A stretch of DNA of 64,000 bases from Septoria linicola (GCA_024114885.1 CP099421.1:682001-746000); one strand, 5' to 3'. Positions 30,401 through 41,843 are shown, counted from the stretch's first letter. The notes: a model not told the origin generated them from the sequence alone. A program made the numbers and translations.

Positions 30401-33127
30401 CTAGTTGGCCTTGATGACGAGCTTGCTTAAGAATTTGTTACTAAGGCAATCGAAGTCATCGCGGCTGAAAGTCGCCGTAGATCGCTCTCTGAGGTATTTC
30501 TCTGCGCAGGCATTAGTCTTTGAACGAGGACCAAAAGAAGAACAAAACTTACCATGTTTCGTAATGTGTCCTCGCACTTCTGTCAAAGCATCACATACAG
30601 CAGGGTTGGAGCCAAGTAGGTGGTGGTGTTTCTTGGTGTCCCACTCTTGCAGTCCTGGAAGCTTGGTAGAGATGGCGGCGAACAAGCCAACAATCACACC
30701 AACAGGTGTGGTTTCCATATCGTCGCAGAACTTCTGAACAGCCTTCTCATCTGGCACGCGGTAGTGACAGTCGAATTGCATCTCTTCCCAGATTGCTAGC
30801 AGGATGGTAGCAAGCATGAAGATCGTTGGCCAGTTCTTGAGCTTCTCGCCGGAGTAGACTGACGAGTAGAGGGCAGACAGTTCCTCCAAGATGTCCTTCT
30901 GAAGCTCGCGCCACATATCAGCTAGCGCGCACTTGACCTGGAAGTTGATCATGACAGGCGCAACGGTCTGACCCTTGAACTTCGAGTGCTCGTCCTTGAT
31001 CTCGCCTTGGAACTGCTCTTCTTCTGACAGGCCGGTCACCATGGTGACGTGGAGCGTCAGGTTGTATGCCAGGACCAGCTTGAGGGCTTTTCGTATTGAG
31101 GGCGTCTTCTCCTTGACGTAGTATCGGTAGCATGTGATAAGGATCTCGCTCAAGAACTTTGTGCCATCGAAGTATTCGTGCACGAAATTCTCGAAACCAT
31201 CGTCGAGGTGACGATCAAGATACTCGGACAACATGGCAGTGCTGACGCCCTCCATGCCAGCTGACAATTTGGCGGTAGAGATTTCAAACTCTTCGGGGTC
31301 CTTGCTGTCTGTCGTCTCAACCCAGTCCATGCCGAAGCATTGGTCATCCTTGACGTAGACCTCACGAGCATTGATTGGTAGATAGTGGCCATAGCCGTGA
31401 GTGATGTACAGCACACGCTCGTATGAGCTAAAACCCTTCACATTACCGACGCTGAAGCCGAGCGAAACGTGGCGATCGTAGTCGGCCTTCCAGTCTTTCA
31501 TGAAGTAACCAATGTCCTTGATGTCCATGCGGGTGCATGGCACTTGCCACAGCCTGGCGTGGCTTGGTCGACAACCTCCGCACGGCTCACCCTTGTCGCA
31601 AGTCTTCTTCAGGAACTTGCATCGCAAGCAAGCGCGTAGCTTGCGGATTTCGTGAGCCTGTAGACGTTGGTCAGGTCTAAGGGGACCACGTCTCCGCCCG
31701 ACCTTCTTCTCGCCAGAAGCATCGCGACGACCAGTAGATGGCGACGTCTTCTTGATGACAGCTTTCGTCGTCTTGGCCTCAAGAGGCGACTTGCGACGAC
31801 GAAGTGGTGGCGAAACAGGTCCCGAAGATGCTGGCGACGTCGATGACGATCCTGATGACTGATACGTGATGCCGTTGTGGGGGCTGACAGCAGCTGATGG
31901 TACTGAAGCGGATGCTGTGGGCGAGGTGTGTTGATGTTGGTGTAGAGCCAGGCCGTGGGCATGTTGTTGATAAGCAGCGTACTGTGCGTCGAGATAGTCC
32001 TGCCCATGTAAGTCGTGTGGCGAATGCATCGGCCAAGGTGGAATCTCCTCGTAACTGCCTGAGAGCTCGGCAGAGTGCGGCCCATCAGAAGACGACGAGT
32101 CTGAGCTGGTGCGGATGTGAAGATTCTGGCTGGGGTTCGAGACAGTGCCAAATGAGTCAAGCGAGGCACGATGGCTGTTGTAGTTGACCATCGACCAGCC
32201 TTCATTGTCGGATAGCGACTGAACTTCAAGTATCGTGCCAGTCGGTGAGCTGCCGGGAAGACTTGAATGTATTGAGTCGGCGGTGTGCTGTGTGTGCTGT
32301 GTGTGTTGTTGAAGAGCAGCCTGGTTTAGTGCCATGGGGAAGACCATGCCGTTTGAGTAGTCTTCGAGTGGGTAGACCAGAGCGTTCATGGACTCCATCG
32401 GGCCGGCCATCGTCATGTAGTTCGTTGGGTCCATACCGGCAGTAACGGCATAACCGCCAACGGTCGTCGCAGGCATAAAGTCGACCGGCGAGGCCTGAAG
32501 TTGAGATCCAAATGACGCGGCATTGTAGGCGGTCATATCGTTAAATGCCTGGGCATTGTGCGGGGCAAATTGTTGTTGCTGTTGGGCGGCTTGTTGAAAT
32601 TGATACTGCCAGTTGCTGTTCGACAGCATACCCGAGTAGTCGAGGTCGAGGCCATTTGTGTTCAGATTGATCGGCTGGTTGCTGTGATTGCTGCTCGGCC
32701 GACTCGTCTGGGGTTTCTGGTCCTGACCCGGGGAAGGAGCCGACGTGTACTGCTGTTGTTGTTGCTGATGTTGTTGTTGATGGTGTTGGTACTGAGCTTG
32801 AGCTTGTGCATGCGCCTGCTGCTGCTGATGTTGCTGCTGCATCGCGACTTCCTGCTCGTAGCGCTGTTGCTGCTCGAGGCTCACTAGTTGCTGGTGGTGG
32901 TGGTGTTGCTGCTGCTGGGACCACGCGCTCTGAGGAGGTTGATGGTGAGAGTTTTGCGGCAATTGTTGTTGTTGTTGCTGCTGCTGCTGCTGCTGGATGA
33001 ATGGCGGGTAAGAGAGCGATCGCGGATCGTGGTGGGTTGGTGCTGATGCTAGCTGCTGGCCGCCAAAATCGAGTAAAGCATCGTGGGCGGAGAAAGCAGC
33101 AAAGTCGTCCATGATGACCATGACCAT
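30401..33127 (-). CDS. Zn2Cys6 transcription factor with polyglutamine N-terminus
   Basis: This is a putative nuclear regulator. The first 480 residues are low-complexity, with long Gln and Gln/His runs (32,560-33,000) and Ser/Pro-rich parts, typical of activation regions. A Zn2Cys6 cluster follows near residues 495-530: ACLRCKFLKKTCDKGEPCGGC and a last Cys 11 residues later (WQVPC), a slightly long final spacing. It is preceded by a basic stretch (KKVGRRRGPLRPDQR) that may be the nuclear signal. The remaining 360 residues are well ordered and helical. An in-frame 51-nt intron at 30502-30552 (GTAAGT, branch CTAAT, CGCAG) is very likely removed, changing the C-terminus to ITKHEKYLRERSTATFSRDDFDCLSNKF; the product is then 891 residues. 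Target genes are unknown. Confidence 0.85.
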   Translation of the reverse strand: MVMVIMDDFAAFSAHDALLDFGGQQLASAPTHHDPRSLSYPPFIQQQQQQQQQQQLPQNSHHQPPQSAWSQQQQHHHHQQLVSLEQQQRYEQEVAMQQQHQQQQAHAQAQAQYQHHQQQHQQQQQQYTSAPSPGQDQKPQTSRPSSNHSNQPINLNTNGLDLDYSGMLSNSNWQYQFQQAAQQQQQFAPHNAQAFNDMTAYNAASFGSQLQASPVDFMPATTVGGYAVTAGMDPTNYMTMAGPMESMNALVYPLEDYSNGMVFPMALNQAALQQHTQHTQHTADSIHSSLPGSSPTGTILEVQSLSDNEGWSMVNYNSHRASLDSFGTVSNPSQNLHIRTSSDSSSSDGPHSAELSGSYEEIPPWPMHSPHDLHGQDYLDAQYAAYQQHAHGLALHQHQHTSPTASASVPSAAVSPHNGITYQSSGSSSTSPASSGPVSPPLRRRKSPLEAKTTKAVIKKTSPSTGRRDASGEKKVGRRRGPLRPDQRLQAHEIRKLRACLRCKFLKKTCDKGEPCGGCRPSHARLWQVPCTRMDIKDIGYFMKDWKADYDRHVSLGFSVGNVKGFSSYERVLYITHGYGHYLPINAREVYVKDDQCFGMDWVETTDSKDPEEFEISTAKLSAGMEGVSTAMLSEYLDRHLDDGFENFVHEYFDGTKFLSEILITCYRYYVKEKTPSIRKALKLVLAYNLTLHVTMVTGLSEEEQFQGEIKDEHSKFKGQTVAPVMINFQVKCALADMWRELQKDILEELSALYSSVYSGEKLKNWPTIFMLATILLAIWEEMQFDCHYRVPDEKAVQKFCDDMETTPVGVIVGLFAAISTKLPGLQEWDTKKHHHLLGSNPAVCDALTEVRGHITKHGKFCSSFGPRSKTNACAEKYLRERSTATFSRDDFDCLSNKFLSKLVIKAN

Positions 33128-35209
33128 GCGCTACGGTGAGAGCGTGCTGCGAGCGAGCTTGCTACAGTCTACAGTGCTTTGGGGCAGCGCTTGGTGGTCG
33201 GACGCCTGGCTCGAGTCTGAAGGCGCGGTTCTTTGTGCTCACCGCTGGACGGACGAGGTTGATTGAGGGATGGTGAGAGCAACGGTGTCGCGGGTGGAGG
33301 GACGGCCACTGGCGCTACAGCACGTCAAGGCACTCTCGACCACCAGCGATCGTGGGCCCGCCGTGCGAGCCTGCAAGAGACTTGCGCAGCGACGTGGGCG
33401 AGAAGGCGGTGTAGAGACACCATGTCCTGTCCTGCACCTCTTCTGCACCTCTCTGCAGGCTGGGGACGACTGGGGACATCATTGGCTACGGTGCCGAAGC
33501 TTGCATGAGCAGAGAGCACCGATTCGTCTGCCCGCTGCTGTGTGCGCTGGCCAGCTCCAGCGGCAGACTTTCTGGCTCTCACCACGCAGCTCGTCACCAT
33601 CCTGTTCGACAGTGGTGTGAGAGATGCGTGCACACACGCATATATCATCGACAACCACGCCCATCATGCAGCACGTCGAGATGGCCTGTGTGAGCTTGCA
33701 TCGAGATGTGAGAACCGTTCACCTGCCACTTTTTCGTTCTCGCTGTTCTCGCTGGTCAGGGTCCGCAAATCGGGCAATCGCGCTTTGCCGGAGCCTCTTT
33801 CCCAGCGGGGCACTTTTCAGCATCACGTGCGGAGGCGGTCAAGGACTCTCAACCACCAGTAACCGACGATCGTGACAAGGTCCACTTCCTACAATGCACG
33901 CAATTCGAGGAAGCTTTCGATGCTACGATCCAATACTACTACTAACTTACTGCCTATGCAGTCTGCAGGGTCCCTATAACTCGCCGCTATCCTCCCACTT
34001 TGAGTACCACTACTCTCTTGGCCGAAATCTGATGGAGTCGACTACTGTCCAGACCGCTTCCTGGCTCAATACCGCTGCTCTTTTCTGCCTCCTGCTTCTT
34101 CCGAAAAGCAGGGCATACGGCGGCTGTGTCTCAGGATCGCATGAAAATCTGCTGTTCGCCGTGCTCGCGCCAGAGCATCCCAAACCTCGAGTGCATGATA
34201 TGCAAGCCCGCCGGTTCCACACGTGTAGCTCTCTGTCCAACCTACCAGACATTTGAAACGCATGGCCGTGTAGCTATATGAGGACAGCTCGGCTACACAG
34301 AGTCACTCCGTCGCGCTGCCCACACACCGTCTTTCGCGCTCGCTTCCGCTATAGCGGCTCTGTGCGTCCCTTGCTTCAGCTGATGGAACTGTAGTCAAAA
34401 ATGGCCAGATTGTGCTACACGGCCACACCGAGTTGCCTAAAAGCAGAAAAACGCCGAACTGATCGTTGACACCTCGCAGCAAACACACGTAGCGATCAAT
34501 GGTGCGTAGTGTTCCGCAAGTCACAGTCCTCGTGCTTGATGCTCACCGCAGCCCTCGTTGGATGATGTTGCAGATGTGTTGCCTAATCTCACGGATACTA
34601 GCAGCACAGCCTCTGATACAAGCACGAGTATAGTGGCTCAATCGCAGCGTGACTACATGTGAAACTACAGATCACGATATAGTGACGGCGTCTAGCATTA
34701 ATAATCGCCGAATGAGCGCTTCCAATCCGCACGATCTTCCCAAGTCCAGAACGTGGACCTTGCAAAGAACATCAGAGGATCCAACTCTAAAGTGCATGCG
34801 TGTGCATGTAGTCAAGTACTTCGATCCGGACGCACGCATGCTTTCCCGGTCAGCAACGGAAATTGTCCATTGCCAACTTCTACTGGATCTGCGTATCCTC
34901 TCCGAGTGTGTTCCGGTCGCTGGACGGAGATGGACATTTCTGTATGCGAGGCGAGTCAGCTTGTGCCTCACAGCGCTCGCCACGTGATTAGCGTGCAGCA
35001 CGATGACGGCTTATATTGCTGCTGCATTGGAGCTCCACTTTGCGCCTGGTTGTGTGTGTGCTGGCACGGAAAAGGACTGGCTGCGAACAGGATGAGCAGT
35101 GTCCTTCTCACTGCACAGTCGATCGGACCTGCTTTGACGTGGTTGGCGGAGACAGGATTCTGTCTCAACTACACGTTGCTTACAGCGACGAGCAGGAGAC
35201 TACAACACT
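33128..35209. other. Intergenic, 2.1 kb upstream of the Zn2Cys6 gene
   Basis: This long upstream region of the regulator gene ends at the 3' end of the hypothetical gene at 35210. Several short overlapping open frames exist on both strands without family features. A long 5' leader and regulatory region is likely. Confidence 0.4.
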
Positions 35210-36031
35210 TCAGTGTAGGGCAAACGAAGGAGAGTCGTCCCAGGTCGCGTCAGGATTCGCTTCGAAGAGCAACCTCAAATCTTGTGCCTCGAGCTCAGCA
35301 TCCAGCTTACGCTTCCGTCCTGCATCTGTGCCGGCTGTCTGTGAAGCACATTCGACCGGCGCGTAGCATCCCAGTCGTCTGTTCCATCGCACTGGCGGTC
35401 GTGACCTCCTCGTTGGACTGCCAGGCTCATCCTCTTCCATGGTCTTCTCGAAGTCGTCCGGATTTGAGCTCAGCGTCCCCGATGCGTGCCCAACATGGAC
35501 GATGGGACCAATATACGGCGGCGACGGATACCTTCCGGTCCTCATCGCACGCGAGGTCCTTTCACGTGTCCGGCGCGTGGCATTGTCCGCAGTAACCTGA
35601 CCGAAGAAGGAGTCTGCGTGTGGACTGTCCCATGGGGCTGTGGAGGAAGGTCTCTGGTCCTTTCTTGGACCGCTTTTCTTGTCGCTCTGACGCCACAACG
35701 AGTGTCCTCGAACGGTTTGCGGAGAGGCAATTGGGCCTTGCATCTCCTCGTATGGGACATCTCCACCGGCTTCGTCCTCGTAGTCACCGTCCCCGCAAGA
35801 ATCGTCAGACTCGTGTTCGCATAAGTCGTAGGTTGTATAGCCTTCGTCCATCGACTCTTGATTTGGGTCTGGCGTGCGATACTGCTCCCATAGTCTCTTG
35901 CGAGATGCCGGTGGTCTCTGCTTTGGTATTGATGTGATCTGTATGCCTGGCGACTTACCGCGTGCGAAGATGGCTTCACGAGGAGACCGTGTGGAGGACG
36001 CTTTGCGCTCTTCCGCTTGCGTCTCTGCCAT
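35210..36031 (-). CDS. Hypothetical disordered protein
   Basis: A 273-residue frame with an ATG at 36031. I do not recognise the family. It is hydrophilic and mostly disordered: a basic N-terminus (SIPKQRPPASRKRLWEQYRTPDP), an acidic block (EHESDDSCGDGDYEDEAGGDVP), a basic/Ser-rich middle (RRTRERTSRAMRTGRYPSPP) and a C-terminus with mixed charge (GRKRKLDAELEAQDLRLLFEANPDATWDD). There is no signal peptide or membrane span. RKRKLD could act as a nuclear signal. The frame is open without introns and its charge-block composition resembles real fungal nuclear proteins, so it is probably a gene. Confidence 0.6.
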   Translation of the reverse strand: MAETQAEERKASSTRSPREAIFARGKSPGIQITSIPKQRPPASRKRLWEQYRTPDPNQESMDEGYTTYDLCEHESDDSCGDGDYEDEAGGDVPYEEMQGPIASPQTVRGHSLWRQSDKKSGPRKDQRPSSTAPWDSPHADSFFGQVTADNATRRTRERTSRAMRTGRYPSPPYIGPIVHVGHASGTLSSNPDDFEKTMEEDEPGSPTRRSRPPVRWNRRLGCYAPVECASQTAGTDAGRKRKLDAELEAQDLRLLFEANPDATWDDSPSFALH

Positions 36032-36955
36032 CTCAAGGTCGAGAGCGTAAGCTGATTTTCTAATGCGTCTTTCAACCTACATTTACCAACACTGTGAGTG
36101 CTATCAAAATTATTGAGAAATATGGTTCCGTCAGGATATCGATATCTGCCGACCACCAATCGTGAGCCATGGATTTGTGCTGGTCAGCGTGAACCGACGC
36201 CTCTCAGATCGGCGTGACCTCGACAGAACACGAGACCATGCCTATCTGAAGTTACCATCGACCAGTATCTTCAGTGATCTACTGTCTACGAGTACACCAG
36301 GCAGCACCTGAGATCTGAGCATGTCCTTGGTGCCCTACAGTAATGCCAAGCAAATCCATATTCGTGCGCCCTGATCCAAGGCCCAAAGTCGTTAACATCC
36401 TTCACTGCGTACCAACTATAATCGTCTGCTAAGCAACACCACGATATCCTCTTCAATGTGCATGATCGTGCAGGTGAAGTTCAGAGTCTTGTCTGGAGAC
36501 CCTTGCCGAGCTTCAGTCTCAAGACCGCTCTAGGTTCGCTGACTGACTCGCAATAGGTGACTACATGGCTTGAGAGAGTTCGGAGAAAGCATAGAGGCTG
36601 GTCACCGCTCTCAACAGTTGAGAAGACCGCTCATGTACGATGATGGTTTGACAAGAGTGCGAACCGGTTTCTGCGACAGAGGCGCATGCAGCAATCTCGC
36701 CAGTAATTTTGTGTGAGGAACTTTTTATCATGGGAAGTGTGACTTGCATCATGTTCCTGGCTTCATCTCATCTTGAAGCTGCAGCCTTGTTGTGGGATAC
36801 GTCGGCAATCATGTTGCTGTGATCTGGCAGTGAGTGGAGACGTATTAACGCCGATACAGAGATCCGGATTCGCAAGCCGGGTGAGTAGTATCTACAAGAA
36901 CATTCGGGGGTTCAAGTGCTTGCCTGGAGCCTGACTTATGGCCTTCGCCATCGCA
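36032..36955. other. Intergenic
   Basis: This 924-bp stretch lies between the hypothetical gene start and the amidase 3' end. No gene or repeat is seen. Confidence 0.4.
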
Positions 36956-38323
36956 TCAACATGTGAGAGCATTGCCACTCTTTTGCCACACCCTTCCTGT
37001 AACATCAGCCACCTCGAGAAGTTGCCGGTCGGTGAATCGGGATGATACCAGCGTCAGTCCAGTAGGCATGCCATTCTGGCCAGTAAATGCCGGAACATGT
37101 ATAGCTGGACATTGCAACACCGTCCAAGTCGAGTTGAAGCTCATGTCTCCAGTGTGTTCCAGGCCGAGCGGCGCTTCATCCACCACTGACGGTGTGACGA
37201 CCACATCATATTTGCTTGCAATGGCATCCCATACAGGTCGTAGACGTGCACAATTATCGTATGCATCGAGCTGCTGTTTGCGGGTGTAGCCTTTCCTGTT
37301 CTCCACGTGTTCACGTACAGAATCGTGCATCTTGGTTTTGTCAACGAGATGGGGGCCAAGAAAGGACGATTGGCCTTCCTTGGACAGAATGATGCCATGC
37401 CAATGAATGATCTGGGAGAAGTCATTGGGCAGTTCGAGATCTTCTATATGTGCACCTTCGGCGGATAGAGAAGTCTTTGCCTTGTGCATTGCATCAATAG
37501 TACCGGGTCCCGCATTGGGCCAGTTGTGGGTTTTGCAGAATGCGACCTTCGCCGAAGACAGAGACAAAGCCTTTACCGGAGCATCGTCTACTACATGGTA
37601 AGCATTCATAAGCATCTTCAGATCTTGAACTGAGCGAGCAAAGAAGCCACACGTATCGTTGGTTGGACTCCATTGTCCCAAACCCTCTCTACTGATCGCG
37701 CCCCAGGTGGGTTTGAAGCCAAAGCAGCCGTTGAAGGCCGCGGGGCGGACTATACTGCCACCAGTCTGGGTACCCAATGCAATCGGAACCTGGAAATCAG
37801 CGACAGCAGCAGCTGAGCCAGACGACGAGCCTCCTGGGGTTCGGTCTTCGGCATGAGCATTTCTGGTCAAATTTTGGTGCCATCCTCCCTGTTTCGAAGA
37901 AGCAAACTCTGTGGTGCTGGTCTTCCCAAAGATTAGTGCTCCTTGGGCACGCAGAACTGCAACGGGCGCTGCGTCCATGGAGCTAGGCGACGTACTCTCG
38001 AAAAGCCTAGAGTTGTACTGAGTGGGCATGTCCCTCGTCAACATCACATCTTTGATCCCGATTGGCAGGCCGTGAAGTGGTCCTCGCTGGTCTGCAGGCA
38101 CGCGGTCAAGCTCCTGAGCTAACCGAATGACTCGATCTCTATCGAGTGATACCCATGCTTTCACCGCTTCATCTCGCTCGTCAATTCTGGCCAGTAGTGC
38201 CCTGACATAGGCTTCGCATGTCAGTCGGCCGGATTGGATGAGAGATACCACTTCGCTTCCGTTCAGTTTGGAAGCTTGTACTGCCTCGCTGGCAGAAAAT
38301 ATATGCGTCATTCTGTGCAGCAT
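36956..38323 (-). CDS. Amidase signature family hydrolase
   Basis: This intronless 455-residue amidase-signature enzyme hydrolyses C-N bonds of carboxylic amides through a Ser-cisSer-Lys triad. The Lys is Lys91 in GIKD, the cis-Ser lies in the GGSSSGSA run at 164-171, and the nucleophile is Ser190 in GTQTGGSIVRPAAFNG. The downstream family block (FKPTWGAISREGLGQWSPTNDTCGFFARSV) and the C-terminal GMPTGLTLVSSRFTDRQLL are present, so the enzyme looks complete. No signal peptide or membrane span is seen, suggesting a cytosolic enzyme. The substrate is unknown. A second ATG lies 4 codons in and could equally be the start. It is divergent from the GFA-domain gene 226 bp away. Confidence 0.88.
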   Translation of the reverse strand: MLHRMTHIFSASEAVQASKLNGSEVVSLIQSGRLTCEAYVRALLARIDERDEAVKAWVSLDRDRVIRLAQELDRVPADQRGPLHGLPIGIKDVMLTRDMPTQYNSRLFESTSPSSMDAAPVAVLRAQGALIFGKTSTTEFASSKQGGWHQNLTRNAHAEDRTPGGSSSGSAAAVADFQVPIALGTQTGGSIVRPAAFNGCFGFKPTWGAISREGLGQWSPTNDTCGFFARSVQDLKMLMNAYHVVDDAPVKALSLSSAKVAFCKTHNWPNAGPGTIDAMHKAKTSLSAEGAHIEDLELPNDFSQIIHWHGIILSKEGQSSFLGPHLVDKTKMHDSVREHVENRKGYTRKQQLDAYDNCARLRPVWDAIASKYDVVVTPSVVDEAPLGLEHTGDMSFNSTWTVLQCPAIHVPAFTGQNGMPTGLTLVSSRFTDRQLLEVADVTGRVWQKSGNALTC

Positions 38324-38549
38324 GAATCAACGGACGACGTGGTTTCGAGATCACTCAAAAGTCAACGTGCCCGTTTCGAGGGATGTCCATCAGCGAGGAG
38401 AGGTATACTGAGCCGGTGTTCGGCCCAAGATGGAGCGAGGTCGGCGCTGCCAAGGTTGGAGGCATTGTAGCCTTGAAGTAGAGCTTGTCCAAAGGTGTCT
38501 CTCGATCCATCAAGGTGGACGCATTATTGCGCAGACCGAGCTGACGAGG

Positions 38550-38981
38550 ATGAAAGGAAGATGTCAATGTGGTCGAATCCGCTTCACCACGCCTACGCCT
38601 CAGCCATCGGCGCTGTATATCTGCCATTGCACCGAATGCCGGCGGCAGTCCTCCTCCACTTATGGAATGACAGCCATGTTTCCCAGCTTCGAGCTGTTAC
38701 GTCCGCATCCGGATGCCATCGCCATATACTCTCGACCAAATTCAAATGGAAGGACAGAAGGGTACTTCTGCACGAATTGTGGCACTCGCATATATCATAA
38801 ATTCGTCTCGCCGGATGGAACAGAAGCTGCGACATTGAGCGTCAAGTCTGGGTGCTTGGATGGCATTACAAAGGAGATGATGCGCTCTGCGAAACACATC
38901 TGGGCTAAATCTGCTATTGTTGATATTCCTGAAGGCGCCGAAGTATATGAAGAGGAGCCGCCAGGGGGTGGTGGAGAGTGA
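38550..38981 (+). CDS. GFA / CENP-V domain zinc protein
   Basis: A 143-residue protein starts at ATG 38550 (MKGRCQCGRIRF). It is a single Mss4-like GFA fold, named after the glutathione-dependent formaldehyde-activating enzyme, though most fungal members have unknown roles. Zinc ligands are visible as CQCG at residues 4-7, CHCTEC, and CTNCG. The frame is open 40 codons upstream, but the domain starts right at this ATG and the upstream residues are not family-like. Its divergent pairing with the amidase might mean co-regulation; that is inference. Confidence 0.85.
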   Translation: MKGRCQCGRIRFTTPTPQPSALYICHCTECRRQSSSTYGMTAMFPSFELLRPHPDAIAIYSRPNSNGRTEGYFCTNCGTRIYHKFVSPDGTEAATLSVKSGCLDGITKEMMRSAKHIWAKSAIVDIPEGAEVYEEEPPGGGGE

Positions 38982-39524
38982 GTCGCTCAGCAGGGCAGCA
39001 ACAGCGACATGATATTCAGCATCATTTCTTGAACAATACATTTGTTCGGCGTATTACTGGGTCACAACTGGTCAGTGGAGATCTCTGTACAAACTCCAGC
39101 GGCTACACTTCCAAGGAAGCGCTTGGGATGTGATTTCTCGTAATACGTGATTACAAGGATACCAGGCAAATGTTTGGCCTACAGCCAAAGTACCTGCTGA
39201 CATGCAGGAAGAGCAAGACAGCAGATATCTGATGCAGTTCGTCAAACTCACATTCGGTGTAACTCGAGCACCCATAAGCAGGAAGGGCAAGCTGCCTAGC
39301 ACGACTTCGGGCCAGGAGATCCTCCGCTGCCGCCACCTGACGACATGTCCCAATCCTTCTCGCAATCCACTTCAGATTTGGTAGTTTCATCGGAGCAACT
39401 ATCCACAGCCAACGAGAGTCTGATAGGAATAGTCAAGATTCTTATAGCCACTTCTATGTCCTTGATGTTCAAGTACAAGCGGATCACTAAGTATCAGTGT
39501 CGCCAAATTTAACGAGCAGCAACC
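38982..39524. other. Intergenic
   Basis: No gene or repeat is visible in this 543-bp stretch. Confidence 0.4.
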
Positions 39525-40222
39525 ATGAAAGTCATCCTTACCGGCGCAAGTGGCTTCATTGGCGGTGCTGTCTTGCAGCGGCTCATCACTCTATCGAACG
39601 TCACATCGATCATTGTCCTTTCAAGGCGCGAGCTACCCATTGAGAACCCCAAGCTCAAGACAATCGTTGTCAAGGACTTCTTGAATTACGAGCAACAAGT
39701 TCTTGACCAGCTGGCAGGCGCAGAAGCATGTATCTGGGTCCTTGGAAGCGCAACCTCCGGCAAAGATGTGCATCAAGATATGACATTCGCAGCAACGAAA
39801 GCCTTCTCTGAGTCCATACTGCCAACGTTGCAGAAAGGAATGCAATTTCGTTTTGTGTACACCAGCGGAGCACTCGTGGTACGGCTAGTACGTGGTTCAT
39901 GAGCGGGCCTCGCAAGCTGAGAGTTAGTAGAGAGTCGACCACGCTCAGCACAGTCGCTAATGTTCTGTAGGGTAAGATCGAGACCAGGATTGTAAATCTC
40001 GAGAGCGAATATGCTCCGTCGTGGAAGTCTTGCGTTGTGCGACCTGCTTTGGTGACTGATGGCGAACCTATGATGAGACTCTTGCTCAGTGGTCATTACA
40101 TCCCGAAGCAAGAGCTGGCAGCTACCATGGCTGACCTAGCTGTCAATGGCGGCTCTCAGCAGACATTGGACAACATCGATCTGAGGCAAAGAAGTCGAGC
40201 CGTCATCGAGGAGGAGACATAG
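39525..40222 (+). pseudogene. Rossmann-fold NAD(P)-binding protein (atypical SDR) with one frameshift
   Basis: An ATG at 39525 opens an NAD(P)-dependent epimerase-like protein; the glycine motif TGASGFIGG lies at residues 6-14, and VLSRRELP and VLGSATSG follow. After FVYTSGALVVR the frame is lost: at about 39892 one base is missing, after which the plus-1 frame reads WFMSGPRKLR. A 48-nt intron (39923-39970, GTTAGT, branch CTAAT, TGTAG) then joins to GKIETRIVNLESEY and VVRPALVTDG, ending at TAG 40220-40222. Correcting one base gives 216 residues, the size of small atypical SDRs. Unless the missing base is a sequence error, the product is truncated after 125 residues. Confidence 0.68.
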
Positions 40223-41720
40223 TGCCCAACTCGACAGCGCTGAGATCTGGACCCTGAGCGACTCCGCGTCAAAGTCAGCTGAACGTGAGGGCTTGAAGGT
40301 TGTGGAATCAGCAGCTGTGCAGCGCTTTGCCAACCACCAGTGCTACTCTTCCGAATTGTCCGCTTCTCGAGATTCTGGGAACTGGAACGCTGAGTATAGA
40401 AGACAGGCGCGGTGGACTGCTTCGGTCGAAAGGACACTCAGTATAAGTGTTGGCTCGTCGTCGCAGCGTCGACTACCCGGAAAGCCCACGAAACACGGAG
40501 TCATTGAGAGGCGGATCCATTCAGGTTGACACCCGATGTGGTGATAGTGTTGATCTTGTTGCAATACATCCATGGGCGGCGGTCTGATCACGATCATGCG
40601 TCAGTGCAGGGGCGCTTTCGAGCGGAGTATCGCTCTATTCAGATCATTGTTTCGCGATGCGACCTCTTACGTTACTCTACCATAGCACGGATTTCATTGC
40701 ACACGAGGTATGACGCTTGGTGTTGCGTACTGGATATGCATCAATCGTGCCAAGTGTTGGGCTCCCCAGACTAGCCTGCCGGTTGACATACGCCAAACTG
40801 CTACGTTTGCTGTCGAAGCACTTGGCTCGCCTAAATCAGTCCAATCATGAATGCATGCGCTCTCGTGAGAAGAGAAGTAAGTGGTCCACACTGCGTTCGC
40901 ATATCGCGCAAGCATGTGCCTATAGGCCGCTACTGGCCGTGAAATTCCCGTTCTAGGACAAAAGCTGTCGATCGCGCTCCACTGCATTTAGGGCAAACCA
41001 CCATTGGCAAGCTGCGAGACTCGAATGCCCTGGTTCACTACAGGGCTCTAAAACCTCTGAGATTGAACATAGTAAGCTGATCAGGCTCCACGTGCAATAG
41101 GGTAACGTCAATCGGGGAGAAATATAGCACCAATCCCAGGTCGCTCTTCACGCCATTGACAGATCTTCTTGCCAAAACTAAGTCGACTAGCCTCGTGTTC
41201 GCCCAGCATGTTTCATCGCGGCTGCAGACTACTCGTATGAAGCATGTGAAATGCTAACACTGGCTAACAAGGCGCAGCAATATGAGAAAAGATAGATGAT
41301 CACAGCCGCAGGCGGCTTGGCCGTGGACGTCACGCTTGGATGTAATTCCCTCAACCAGAATCCCAGAATCCGCAAGCATAGACGCAACATTAAGCCGGGC
41401 CTATGTCATTGACTGTCCTGTCCATGAGACGGATCGCGGTGCAAGGGATGCCAAGATAGCGTTGGGCCAGTGCCAGACATCCTGTGGGAGGCACAATGCG
41501 CTAACGAAGCGTTGCATATCCCCCAAGCATCAATCTAGCGACCTTCTCGATCCGTCAAGCTGACACCAGGTCGTTCATCTTCAAATTCCAAGAGATACAA
41601 CGTCAAGTATGCAACACCAATGCTGATCGAATGGCCCGATCACGAAGGCAATCCTCATGGCCATCGAGGCTCCATCGACGATGTAATGGCAATGTGGTCC
41701 GTTCGTCGACGACAGCGACA
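40223..41720. other. Intergenic, 1.5 kb
   Basis: No coding sequence with family features is present. Confidence 0.4.
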
Positions 41721-41728
41721 TATATAAG
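41721..41728 (+). promoter_or_regulatory. TATA box of the defensin-like gene
   Basis: TATATAAG lies 123 bp upstream of the ATG at 41844 and is followed by a CAACAACA-rich leader, a typical strong fungal promoter layout. Confidence 0.55.
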
Positions 41729-41843
41729 TGTAGATGAATTCCACCTCAACTTCAATCTCATCATCAGCTTCACCATCTTCACAACAACACAACAATCAAA
41801 CAACCAATCTTCAGCTTTCCAAGCACCACCCACAACCACCAAC

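Noticed and set aside
32560..33000. CAG/CAA repeat as a mobile or CRISPR-like array
   Set aside because: It is in-frame polyglutamine coding sequence of the Zn2Cys6 gene, without spacers or direct repeats of fixed length.
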